Shown: one piece after another, positions 8,064-15,257 of the stretch
Position numbering within the stretch: position 1 is the first letter of the stretch
Layout: every line of letters starts with the position of its first letter
Assembly (NCBI GenBank): GCA_903885565.1
Contig: CAISJI010000222.1
Span: 1 to 51,589 of the forward strand
Direction of reading: 5' to 3'
From: an uncultured Planctomycetaceae bacterium
Lineage (GTDB): Bacteria > Planctomycetota > Planctomycetia > Pirellulales > UBA1268
Length of the DNA stretch: 51,589 bases
Notes under the pieces: model-generated
Databases searched by the model: none
What the model was told of the DNA's origin: nothing
What the model saw: only the letters and a program-made list of their open reading frames with translations
Position numbers and translations under genes: made by a program

Positions 8064-8975
8064 TCAGCCGGGCGCCAGGCTGGCGCCTGAGCCCCACAGA
8101 CCGCCCTGTTCCGGCGGCGCTGGCGCGTCGGGCCGCCACGGAGAACTCCCCTGAGCCGGCAGACGACGGGCCAGAATCCGCAGGTAGGGAGGGAGAAATG
8201 TCGCCCGGTGGGCAAACGAACCGGGGGCTGCCCCAGGCCGCGCGTGCTGGGGCTCGCACACATCCTCCACGATGAATCCCGCGCCACAGATACCCCCGAG
8301 GAGATCGCTCAGAGAATGGATGAACTCCTGCGTGCCCGTTTCCCGCAGCCGGGAGGGGGGCGCGGGGGGCAGAGGCGTCTGAGAGGATTGGGGGTGGCGC
8401 AGTTCGTAGGCGCCCGAGCCTCCCGGTTCCGCCGAGGCCTGCAGGCTGGCGGGCGACTTGTGCTGGCTGACATACATTCCTCCGGGCCGGGTCACCCGAG
8501 CCACCTCGCGGAACACGCCGCGCACCTCCGGCAGATAGCAGGTGCTGACCGGATGGATCACGAGATCAAAGCGTCCCGGCGGAAGCATGCCCAGAGCATC
8601 CATCGATCCGGCGATGAGGTTCAGATTGAGCCCCCGTTCGCGGGCCACCTGCCGGTCGAGCTCCAGCATCGCCGGCGAGAGATCGACCACAGTCACCCGG
8701 GCCCCGGCCGCCGCATAGAGCGGTCCATGCTTTCCCCCGCCGGCAGCCAGGCAGAGCACCTCCAAACCGGTGAGCCTTTCGGGCAGCCAGCCCCGTCCCG
8801 CCGTTCCACCACTCCCCAGCCAGGCGCGGGGATCGTCAAAGGCCTCATCCACCGCCGGCTGAGCGAGCGCCCCTTGCGCCTGCGCCAACCGGTCCCAGGC
8901 GCGGGCGTTGTGCTCCAGCACCGGGAGGCGATTGGGGCGGGAGAGCGACTCGGCCAGGGGGAACAGAGGGTTCAC
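8064..8975 (-). CDS. class I SAM-dependent methyltransferase
   Basis: This 303-residue protein has a Rossmann methyltransferase core. VLCLAAGGGKHGPLYAAAGA is motif I, VTVVDLSPAMLELDR the motif II acidic strand, and FDLVIHPVSTCYLPEV with ARVTRPGGMYVSQHKSP the later motifs. After the core is a long Pro-rich region and a C-terminal tail that is low in recognisable motifs. The GTG at 8975 starts 2 nt after the stop of the DUF1559 gene, with a GGGAG ribosome site inside that gene's end, so the two are probably translationally coupled. The substrate is unknown. Pairing with a pseudopilin-like protein raises the possibility of methylating a surface component, but that is inference. Confidence 0.85.
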   Translation of the reverse strand: MNPLFPLAESLSRPNRLPVLEHNARAWDRLAQAQGALAQPAVDEAFDDPRAWLGSGGTAGRGWLPERLTGLEVLCLAAGGGKHGPLYAAAGARVTVVDLSPAMLELDRQVARERGLNLNLIAGSMDALGMLPPGRFDLVIHPVSTCYLPEVRGVFREVARVTRPGGMYVSQHKSPASLQASAEPGGSGAYELRHPQSSQTPLPPAPPSRLRETGTQEFIHSLSDLLGGICGAGFIVEDVCEPQHARPGAAPGSFAHRATFLPPYLRILARRLPAQGSSPWRPDAPAPPEQGGLWGSGASLAPG

Positions 8976-8977
8976 AG

Positions 8978-9874
8978 CTACTCCCGGTCGTAGAGTCTGT
9001 CGCGCGTGGCCGGGTCGTCGGGCGACCCCTCGCAGACATAGCCGAGCTTCGTTTTCAGCATCGCGTCGGCCTGTTCCTGGGAGAGCCAGTTGTCGCCCGG
9101 CACGGCGATCGCCGCCGGCTGCCAAGCAAAGGCCTCCACGTGGCCGTCGAGAAACAGGACGTTTGCTGCCGCTGCGTGCCGAAAGTGAACGGTGGGGAAA
9201 TTTTTGCTGGGGGCCTCGATTCCGCCGAGGTTCTCCAGAAACTTGAGGTCGTACCGCACCTGGGCACTGTCGGCAAAAGCGAGCGTGCGCACCGTCTCGC
9301 GAACCGCCGCGATCGTGTAGGAGGTCGGCAGGGGGCTGAGCACGGGGGGCCAGACGGTATCGTCGTAGTCGGTGCCGGGGCCCAGATTGAGGTTGTAATC
9401 AAAGCCGGTGGCCAGCGTGCCATAGGCCAGCCCATCGACATCTGTCGCCGTAAACTCGGGGCACTGGTAGGCAGCCACATTGCCCTCCATGAACGGGGAG
9501 AGCACGCCCCGCGAAAAATCGAGTTGCCGGGCGGGGTCGGGCTCATCGCCATTGACCTCACCAAACCAGTAGCGGCTCTTGCCAGGATAGGGATAGAGGC
9601 CGGCCAGCGTGCCTTCGATGCGCCGCTTGTCGTCAATCTTGAACGGCACCAACCGCCCCTTGTTGGCGGAGATGTAGTTCTGGACAGCCAGCCCGATCTG
9701 CCGCTGGTTGCTGGCGCACTCCGTGCGGCGGGCCGCGGCCCGAACCGACTGCACCGCCGGGAGCAACAGCCCCACCAAGGTGCCGATGATCGCGATGACC
9801 ACGAGCAGTTCCACCAGCGTGAAGCCCCGGCCGCCTGCGGGCAGTCTGGCAGCGGAATGTGGATTCGTTTTCAT
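8978..9874 (-). CDS. DUF1559 pseudopilin-like protein (prepilin N-terminus)
   Basis: This 298-residue protein has a type IV prepilin-like leader: a short basic N-terminus ending GGRG, then FTLVE with Glu22 as the conserved +5 residue and a long hydrophobic helix. DUF1559 features follow: [19 protein letters not shown], a central beta-rich region, and the C-terminal [11 protein letters not shown] (H-X9-DG-like) signature. DUF1559 proteins are greatly expanded in planctomycetes and are exported; their role is unsettled. The ATG at 9874 has an AAGG ribosome site. The gene is the first clear ORF behind the cobalamin riboswitch, with a 300-nt leader between, and is followed by a coupled methyltransferase gene. 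Confidence 0.93.
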   Translation of the reverse strand: MKTNPHSAARLPAGGRGFTLVELLVVIAIIGTLVGLLLPAVQSVRAAARRTECASNQRQIGLAVQNYISANKGRLVPFKIDDKRRIEGTLAGLYPYPGKSRYWFGEVNGDEPDPARQLDFSRGVLSPFMEGNVAAYQCPEFTATDVDGLAYGTLATGFDYNLNLGPGTDYDDTVWPPVLSPLPTSYTIAAVRETVRTLAFADSAQVRYDLKFLENLGGIEAPSKNFPTVHFRHAAAANVLFLDGHVEAFAWQPAAIAVPGDNWLSQEQADAMLKTKLGYVCEGSPDDPATRDRLYDRE

Positions 9875-10177
9875 GCGTGTGCCTTCTTCTGGATTGCGTC
9901 CAACCAAACCATGCCCGCCACCAGACCGTCAGCCGGGACGCGCCAGATTGAGATCAGGCGCAGAAATTCCCCGGCAACGGAAGCACGAAAGTGCTCCCCG
10001 GATGCGAACATGCTCCCGGCTGGATTGGTATCACCACTCTCATCACGGCCCGCCCGGAGCGAACCGCGCTGATGCCCCCGCCCTCGCAGGACCATCTGCT
10101 CCATGGCCGGATGGAGGCGAAAGGTGGCGGAGCCCACCGGGGCCCAGAGCCATCAAACGCCATTCCTGCCGGAAACG
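9875..10177 (-). other. leader between B12 riboswitch and DUF1559 gene
   Basis: This 303-nt stretch is transcribed between the riboswitch and the DUF1559 start. Near its upstream end it has a small hairpin, GGTGG-GCTCCG-CCACC on the minus strand at 10122-10137, followed by TTTCGCC. It could be the expression platform, though the T-run is short. An 88-codon open frame (minus strand, GTG at 10137) ends in ATGA over the DUF1559 start codon. It has no obvious ribosome site and no family similarity. I do not call it a gene. Confidence 0.45.
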
Positions 10178-10392
10178 CTGGTAGGTCTTCTGACTCCCAG
10201 GCTCAGCCGGCTGTCGCCTTCTCACCCGGGTTGGCCCAACCCTCGGCACAATGACCGGAGAAGGGGCAAAACGGGCAATGGCTTGATGGCAGCCGGCCTC
10301 AAACGCCTGGATACAGCGGCGGGGCCGTCCCGGAATCGCACCGGAGTTCCCTGTTTGCCCACCGGTCGCAGCGGCGATCGGCGGGCCACCAG
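10178..10392 (-). promoter_or_regulatory. cobalamin (vitamin B12) riboswitch
   Basis: On the minus strand the consensus elements of the cobalamin aptamer appear in order. A P1 arm CTGGT is followed by ACCGGTGGGCAAACAGGGAA. Next comes the core CTCCGGTGCGATTCCGGGAC, then GGCCCCGCCGCTGTATCC. The J6/P-helix region follows, and the element ends GGGAGTCAGAAGACC with the closing ACCAG arm at 10178-10182. Length is about 215 nt, as usual. Such riboswitches shut down expression when adenosyl- or methylcobalamin is abundant, normally upstream of B12 uptake or synthesis genes. Here the first downstream gene encodes a DUF1559 protein, not a recognised B12 gene. Confidence 0.93.
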
Positions 10393-10863
10393 ATTTCACT
10401 GGAGGAGTGTAAGGAACGTGCGGGCGTTGTCAACCTGCGCAGGAAGTGGCCATACCAACCGCCAAGTCAGCCAAACCGCTGTCGCGCCTGCGAAGCTGTG
10501 CCGGTCAGGCAAGAAAAGCGCCTCACACTGGAGCGATTGGAGGGCCTCAGGCCGTACAGATTACGCACTCGTAACGGGGTGCATTTCTTACCCAGCAGTC
10601 AACGTAAGTCGCTTGCTGAAAAATACTTGGGGCATGCTCAAGCTGGTTTCCATTTGTGTCCGATAGCCCTGTTGTCCCCCGGGGCATCACTGTGCCCGTC
10701 GGGCAACCAAGGGGGCGGCAGAAACCTGCAAATGATTCGAGTCACGGAATGGCTCGACAGGCCTGTCGCAGACAAGTTCGTGGATCACATCCTCGGGGTG
10801 ACAGAGCCTCGCGAACGAGAAGTTGAATCTCGCGTGATCCATAAGCAAAGGAGATGTGGCTCG
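10393..10863. other. intergenic region between divergent units
   Basis: About 470 bp without a convincing gene. The left side must hold the minus-strand promoter of the riboswitch transcript, and the right side the promoter and leader of the Cys-rich protein. Visible elements are a palindrome GACAGGCCTGTC near 10758 and a pair of complementary arms (GGATCAC near 10783 and GTGATCC near 10836) in the leader of the Cys-rich gene, before its strong AAGGAG site. An open frame running through from 10498 into the Cys-rich gene is rejected because a signal peptide starts at 10864. Confidence 0.5.
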
Positions 10864-11676
10864 ATGAAGCGTATGTTGTTCCTCGGTGCGCTGGTCCTCA
10901 GCGTTACTGTTTGTACCCAGTCGTTCGGCTTCGAGATCCTCGACCGTATGTGTGGCAAGGGCGGCAAGAGCTGCACCAGCTGCTGCGGCGAGCCGACCTG
11001 CGGAGCTGGCAACGGCTGTGCGGATGCTTGTGAAGCCGGATGTGCGGCTGATCCTGGGTGTGGTGCTGGAAACGGGTGCGGCGCTGAGCCGGCCTGTGAC
11101 GCTGGAAACGGCTGCTGCGACTCCGGTTGCACCGCTGCTCCGGCGTGCGGTGGCCGCAAGAAGCACCACCTTTTCGGTGGGCTGAAGGGTCTGTTTGCTG
11201 GTTGCAAGAAGAAGTCCGTTGGCTGCACCAGCTGCTGCGGTGCTGAGCCTGCTTGCGGTGCTGAGCCTGCTTGCGGTGCTGAGCCTGCTTGTGGTGCTGA
11301 GCCTGCTTGCGGTGCCGGCAACGGTTGCGGTGCTGAGCCTGCTTGTGGTGCTGGCAACGGTTGCTGCGACTCCGGTTGCACTGCCGCTCCTTCTTGCGGC
11401 AGCCGCAAGAAGCACCACCTCTTCGGTGGTCTGAAGGGTCTGTTCGGTGGTTGCAAGAAGAAGTCCGTCAGCTGCACCAGCTGCTGCGGCGACGCTTGCG
11501 AGCCTGGCTGCGGTGCTGAGCCCGGATGCGGTGCTGGCAACGGTTGCAGCGACCCGGCTTGCGGTGCGGTGAGCTCGATCGAAGCGGTTCCGACTGCTCC
11601 TACGCCTGACGCTTCTGCGTCGAAGAAGGCCACGAGCAAGGTTATCGCTGTCAGCCGGACGGTTGCCACCAAGTAA
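10864..11676 (+). CDS. secreted cysteine-rich repeat protein
   Basis: This 270-residue protein has a signal peptide (MKRMLFLGALVLSVTV, cleavage expected near SFGFE) and a mature part dominated by cysteine, glycine and alanine. Short units such as CGAEPA and CGAGNGC alternate with CTSCCG. Two copies of a longer basic module, KKHHLFGGLKGLF then GCKKKSV, divide the protein. Cysteine spacing is regular and even-numbered in many units, which suggests extensive disulfide bonding or metal binding outside the cytoplasm. Planctomycete envelopes are protein-rich, so a structural surface role is plausible but unproven. The ATG at 10864 has an AAGGAG site. An intrinsic terminator follows 55 bp after the stop. 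Confidence 0.85.
   Translation: MKRMLFLGALVLSVTVCTQSFGFEILDRMCGKGGKSCTSCCGEPTCGAGNGCADACEAGCAADPGCGAGNGCGAEPACDAGNGCCDSGCTAAPACGGRKKHHLFGGLKGLFAGCKKKSVGCTSCCGAEPACGAEPACGAEPACGAEPACGAGNGCGAEPACGAGNGCCDSGCTAAPSCGSRKKHHLFGGLKGLFGGCKKKSVSCTSCCGDACEPGCGAEPGCGAGNGCSDPACGAVSSIEAVPTAPTPDASASKKATSKVIAVSRTVATK
11236..11307 (+). repeat. 18-bp tandem repeat inside the Cys-rich gene
   Basis: Four head-to-tail copies of TGCGGTGCTGAGCCTGCT encode CGAEPA units, with a single T for C change in the last copy. A larger duplication, the block about 11155-11240 against about 11404-11489, encodes the two HHLFGGLKGLF modules. These repeats invite slippage and copy-number variation between strains. Confidence 0.85.
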
Positions 11677-11731
11677 ATTGTCAAGAACATAGGTCGATAC
11701 GGCAGATCAGTTGCCCGACTTGGTCAGTGAG

Positions 11732-11768
11732 CTCCGCCCGGGACATCCGTCCCGGGCGGAGTTTTTTT
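11732..11768 (+). terminator. intrinsic terminator of the Cys-rich gene
   Basis: A 13-bp perfect stem, CTCCGCCCGGGAC with GTCCCGGGCGGAG around a 4-nt loop, is followed by seven T residues. It lies 55 bp after the stop of the plus-strand Cys-rich gene. Confidence 0.93.
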
Positions 11769-11800
11769 GTTTTTCAGGCCTGTACCTGATAGGGTGCCCC

Positions 11801-11844
11801 AAAAAAGAAACCGGGCCGGGCATCCTGCGATGCCCAGCCCGGTT
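11801..11844 (-). terminator. intrinsic terminator of the PEP-CTERM gene
   Basis: On the minus strand the stem AACCGGGCTGGGCATC with GATGCCCGGCCCGGTT is followed by TCTTTTTT. It lies 30 bp after the stop of the PEP-CTERM gene. With the plus-strand terminator next to it, it separates the two convergent units. Confidence 0.9.
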
Positions 11845-11873
11845 GTGAATCAGCGCTCAACAAGCCCTCGCGA

Positions 11874-12665
11874 TCAAGCCATGAGCGAGACGCGCCGCCG
11901 CTGATCGAGGATCGCGGCGAGGCCGACCACCAGCGCCAAAGCGCAGCTCCCGGTGGCAGGGTCGATCTCCGGAACCGGAGCAGGAGGAGGCGGGGGCGAC
12001 GGTTCTCCCAGCCAGACGCCGTCGAGGACGCCCACAGGAAAACTCGCCGCGGAAGAACCCGTGAAGACAAACATTAGCTGCTGGCTCGCGGAGCTAGCCG
12101 TGAACGTCGTCGATCGCTGCGTCCAGCCGGTAAACCCACCGGAGAGGTTGTTGACGGTCGGCGAGGCGTAGCTTTCGCTGCCAAACGTCACATCCCAGTA
12201 GCCGCTCGTCGCTCCGGTGTACCCAGACCTTTGTCCCAGCCCCTCGTAAAACGAAAGCGTGTACTCATTCCCAGCAGTCAAACCGCTGATCGTCTGGGAG
12301 AGCTGCTGCCGACCCGAGGATCCACTCTGGGAGGTGGCGGCGAACAGATTGCCGCCGTCGGGGCTGTCGGTTCCGGCCACCATGGAAAAGGCACCGCCGA
12401 TCGGTGCATTGACAGTAGCAGTCGGACTCGTCATCACGAAACTATAGGTGCCAGCGACACCCCACTGAACGTTATTCTGATCGATGGCGGCCAGTGACCA
12501 CCCCGTGGGCGTCGTCTGCAGGTAGGTCATTTTGTCAGCGCCGTTATCCGTCAGCTCAAAGCCACCATTGGAGACGAGATTGATTGACGTCGCCTGGGCA
12601 CCACGAACTGCCGGGAAAGCCAGCAGCGCGGTCGCCAGGAGAAGCATGCGGGGAACATTTTTCAT
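11874..12665 (-). CDS. PEP-CTERM-like exported protein (exosortase substrate)
   Basis: This 263-residue protein has a signal peptide (MKNVPRMLLLATALLAFPAV, cleavage near AQA). Its mature domain starts INLVSNGGFEL and is beta-rich, of the jelly-roll, carbohydrate-binding type that follows this NGGFE motif in many PEP-CTERM proteins. A Pro-rich linker PSPPPPPAPVPEIDPATG is followed by a hydrophobic helix and a basic tail (DQRRR). That tripartite end is the signature of exosortase-processed proteins, with VPEIDP in place of the commoner VPEPST. No exosortase gene is in the window. It is monocistronic with its own terminator. Confidence 0.88.
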   Translation of the reverse strand: MKNVPRMLLLATALLAFPAVRGAQATSINLVSNGGFELTDNGADKMTYLQTTPTGWSLAAIDQNNVQWGVAGTYSFVMTSPTATVNAPIGGAFSMVAGTDSPDGGNLFAATSQSGSSGRQQLSQTISGLTAGNEYTLSFYEGLGQRSGYTGATSGYWDVTFGSESYASPTVNNLSGGFTGWTQRSTTFTASSASQQLMFVFTGSSAASFPVGVLDGVWLGEPSPPPPPAPVPEIDPATGSCALALVVGLAAILDQRRRVSLMA

Positions 12666-13010
12666 TATGAATCTCTTTCAGAAGTTGAAACCAACGGGAT
12701 GGAGAGACGACCGACGCTCGACCGGCCTCCCCGATCGGTCAGTGGCTCCCAAGCCCACCGAGATGCCCCGGGGAGGGGCGACTGACCAGACCGAGGGAGA
12801 TTAACAGTTCACCTCCCGGAGCGCCAATCCTGAGGAAATCGGCGTTTTCTCCAGGGCCGATTGCAGCCACGCAAATGGCATGTCGCTGCCAATCACCGCA
12901 GAAAATCACCGCAGTGCAGATTGCCTTTCCACCGTCGACGGGCATCGCGTCCAGCGGCGGACCGCTTTATCCACAGCCTGCTGGAGCGGTGGGCCTCAGA
13001 GCAGCTGGCC
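12666..13010. other. intergenic region, no gene
   Basis: About 345 bp between two minus-strand units. It should contain the promoter and leader of the PEP-CTERM gene. A pair of arms, GGTCAGT at 12737-12743 and ACTGACC at 12781-12787, could close a hairpin around a GC-rich inner stem in that leader. No terminator of the upstream ABC operon is evident: only a direct repeat of GGCCTC and no T-run. Confidence 0.5.
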
Positions 13011-13694
13011 TCAAAGCACCTCGGCGGCCGTTCCCTGCCGCACCACGCGACCGGCCACCAGCTCCGCCACCTGCGTCGCCACCCGGCGCGCAAAGGAGTG
13101 GTCGTGGGTGACCACCACCATCGTCTGCCCGGCACGGGCCAGACCGAGGATCACCTCCAGCACCTCCCCCGACATCGCCGGATCGAGGGCGCTGGTCGGT
13201 TCGTCGAAGAGCATCACCCGCGGCTCCATCGCCAGGCTCCGGGCGATCGCCACCCGCTGCTGCTGCCCGCCCGAGAGGGCCGTGGGGCGCACGTCAGCCA
13301 GATGGGCCAGACCCACCCGCTCCAAGAGCGTCTGCGCCTGGGCGCGGGCCTCCGCGGCCGGCATCTGGCGAATCACCCGCGGTGGCAGGGCGACGTTATC
13401 CAGCACCGAGAGGTGGGGAAAGAGGTTGAACTGCTGAAACACCATCCCCACGTCGCGGCGCAGCAGTTCGAGCCTGCGGGGCGACTGGGGGCCGGCGGTG
13501 AGCCGGTGTCCGGCAATCTCCACACTTCCGGCGGCGAGTGTCTCCAAACCATTGAGACAGCGCAACAGCGTGCTCTTGCCACTCCCGGAAGGCCCCACCA
13601 GCGTCGTCACCGTTCCGGCCGGAACGTTCAGGCTCACATCCTCCAACACGCGCACTCCCGCGCGGAAGGCGGCCACTGATTCAACGGTGATCAT
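13011..13694 (-). CDS. polar amino acid ABC transporter ATP-binding protein
   Basis: This 227-residue ATPase is of the GlnQ/HisP type. Walker A is GPSGSGKST (about 35-43), the Q-loop lies in GMVFQQFNLFPHLSVLDNV, the signature is LSGGQQQRVAIARSLA, Walker B with D-loop is VMLFDEPTSALDP, and the switch His is in VVVTHDHSFA. The FNLFPH stretch is typical for polar amino-acid importers. It follows the fused binding-protein/permease gene by 21 bp and is the last gene of the operon that starts with two GTPases. It is slightly shorter at the C-terminus than the usual 240 residues. Confidence 0.95.
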   Translation of the reverse strand: MITVESVAAFRAGVRVLEDVSLNVPAGTVTTLVGPSGSGKSTLLRCLNGLETLAAGSVEIAGHRLTAGPQSPRRLELLRRDVGMVFQQFNLFPHLSVLDNVALPPRVIRQMPAAEARAQAQTLLERVGLAHLADVRPTALSGGQQQRVAIARSLAMEPRVMLFDEPTSALDPAMSGEVLEVILGLARAGQTMVVVTHDHSFARRVATQVAELVAGRVVRQGTAAEVL

Positions 13695-13715
13695 GGTGTC
13701 GGTGGCCTCCTGAGC

Positions 13716-15257
13716 TCAGGGTTGCCGCGCTGCGCCAGTGCGCTCCAGCCGCCGCTCCAACCAGCGCGACACAAGAGCCATCGGCCAGCTCATGGCAAGA
13801 TAGAGCAGCGCCGTGACGACCGCCAATTCCACGATCCGCCCGGTGGAGAGGGCCAGCACGCTGTAGCGCTTCGTCAATTCAATCACCGTGATGGCGGAGC
13901 AGACGCTCGTGTCTTTGAACAGGGCGATGAAGTCGCTCGTCACCGGGGGCATCACGATGCGCACCGCCTGCGGCACGATGACGTGTCGCAGCGCCTGCCA
14001 CTTCGTCATCCCCAGCGCCAGAGCCGCCTCAAACTGCCCGCCCGGCACAGCCTTCAGGCCTGCGCGGTAGATCTCCGATTCGTAGGCTGAGTAGTTGAGC
14101 GCCAGACCGATGATGGCCGCCGCGAGGGCCGGCAGGGCCAGACCGATCTTGGGGAGCAGAAAGAACAGGGCATAGAGCTGCAGCATCAGCGGCGTGCCCC
14201 GCAGCACCTCCACATACCCGGCCAACAGCGGCCGCAGCAGCGGCGGACCGTACAGCCGGCCGATCGCCACCGCCAAGCCGATCAGGATCGCCAGCGGGAA
14301 CGATGCCGCCGACAGCAGCACTGTCATGCCGGCGGCCGACAGCAACAGCGGCAGCGCACTGCGCAGCAGATGGCCCCAACTGTCTCTCGGTGCCGGAGGG
14401 ATCTCGTCGGCATCGCGCAGCAGAAGGACCTGCTGCCGTCCCGCCAGATCCCAGGAATCGTACAGCTGCTTGAGCCGCCCGTCGGTGAGCAACCGGCCGA
14501 GAGCCTCATCGATCTTGGCCGACAGGTGGGGCGTGTCGGGGGGGGTGAGAATGGTGTAGAAGCCTCCCGCTTGCGGCCGGTCGACCGCCCGCAGCCGCGG
14601 AAAGCGATCGGCATAAAAGCTCGCGATGCAATCATCCAGCACGGTCGCATCGAGCACCCCCGTGGTCACCTGCTCCAGACAGTCGACCGTGCCGTCATAG
14701 CCGACCACATCCACTTCCAGCCCCGCCCTGCCCCGCATCAGGATTTCAGCCGCCGAGCCGGTGAGCACCCCCACCCGCCAGCGGCCGTGAGGCCCGAGGG
14801 ATTCCAGCCGCTCAAAGCTTGTCAGCGGGGCGTCGCGTCGGGCAACCAGTTGCAGGGCGTAGGCGAAGTAGGGGCGCGAGCAGCGGTAGTCGCGCTGCCG
14901 GCCGGGAGTGAGCTCGATGCCATTGATGACACAGTCGGCCGTCCGGCCAAGCAAAAGCGGCAGCCGGTCCCACTGCCCCTGCTGGAACCGGGCCTTCACC
15001 CCCAGTTCCGCCGCCAGCAGCTCGGCCAGTTCAACCTCAAACCCGGTGAGTTGGCTGGGGTTTTTCGGATCGAGGAAGACATGGGGACCGCCCCCCTCCT
15101 GATCGGCCGCCCAGATCAGCTCTCCTCGCGCCACCACCTCTTCGAGTTCGGCGGCAGCCACGCTGCCCGCAGCCACGGCGCCAGCCAGCAGCAGAGCGAC
15201 GGCCAGCAGCAGACCGACGGCCCACCTCCCCCCCTTCCCTAAACTGTCCCAGCTCAT
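13716..15257 (-). CDS. fused amino-acid-binding protein/permease of an ABC importer
   Basis: This 513-residue protein joins two transporter parts. Residues 1-35 are a signal/anchor. Residues about 36-285 form a periplasmic binding-protein domain of the HisJ/GlnH family (GELIWAADQEGG, LTGFEVELAELLAAELGV, CSRPYFAYALQLVARRD, then AKIDEALGRLLTDGRLKQLY). Residues about 300-505 form a HisM/GlnP-type permease with five or so membrane helices, EVLRGTPLMLQLYALFFLLP and the EAA loop EAALALGMTKWQALRHVIVP. Such fusions are known. The ligand is a polar amino acid by family; which one is unclear. Its ATG overlaps the preceding GTPase stop as ATGA, and its ATPase follows 21 bp later. Confidence 0.94.
   Translation of the reverse strand: MSWDSLGKGGRWAVGLLLAVALLLAGAVAAGSVAAAELEEVVARGELIWAADQEGGGPHVFLDPKNPSQLTGFEVELAELLAAELGVKARFQQGQWDRLPLLLGRTADCVINGIELTPGRQRDYRCSRPYFAYALQLVARRDAPLTSFERLESLGPHGRWRVGVLTGSAAEILMRGRAGLEVDVVGYDGTVDCLEQVTTGVLDATVLDDCIASFYADRFPRLRAVDRPQAGGFYTILTPPDTPHLSAKIDEALGRLLTDGRLKQLYDSWDLAGRQQVLLLRDADEIPPAPRDSWGHLLRSALPLLLSAAGMTVLLSAASFPLAILIGLAVAIGRLYGPPLLRPLLAGYVEVLRGTPLMLQLYALFFLLPKIGLALPALAAAIIGLALNYSAYESEIYRAGLKAVPGGQFEAALALGMTKWQALRHVIVPQAVRIVMPPVTSDFIALFKDTSVCSAITVIELTKRYSVLALSTGRIVELAVVTALLYLAMSWPMALVSRWLERRLERTGAARQP

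Noticed and set aside
8064..9125. Longer start of the methyltransferase at 9125
   Set aside because: It would overlap the DUF1559 gene by 148 bp; the GTG at 8975 with a GGGAG site fits better.
10498..10863. Upstream extension of the Cys-rich protein by 122 codons
   Set aside because: The extension has no similarity and precedes a clear AAGGAG site, ATG and signal peptide at 10864.
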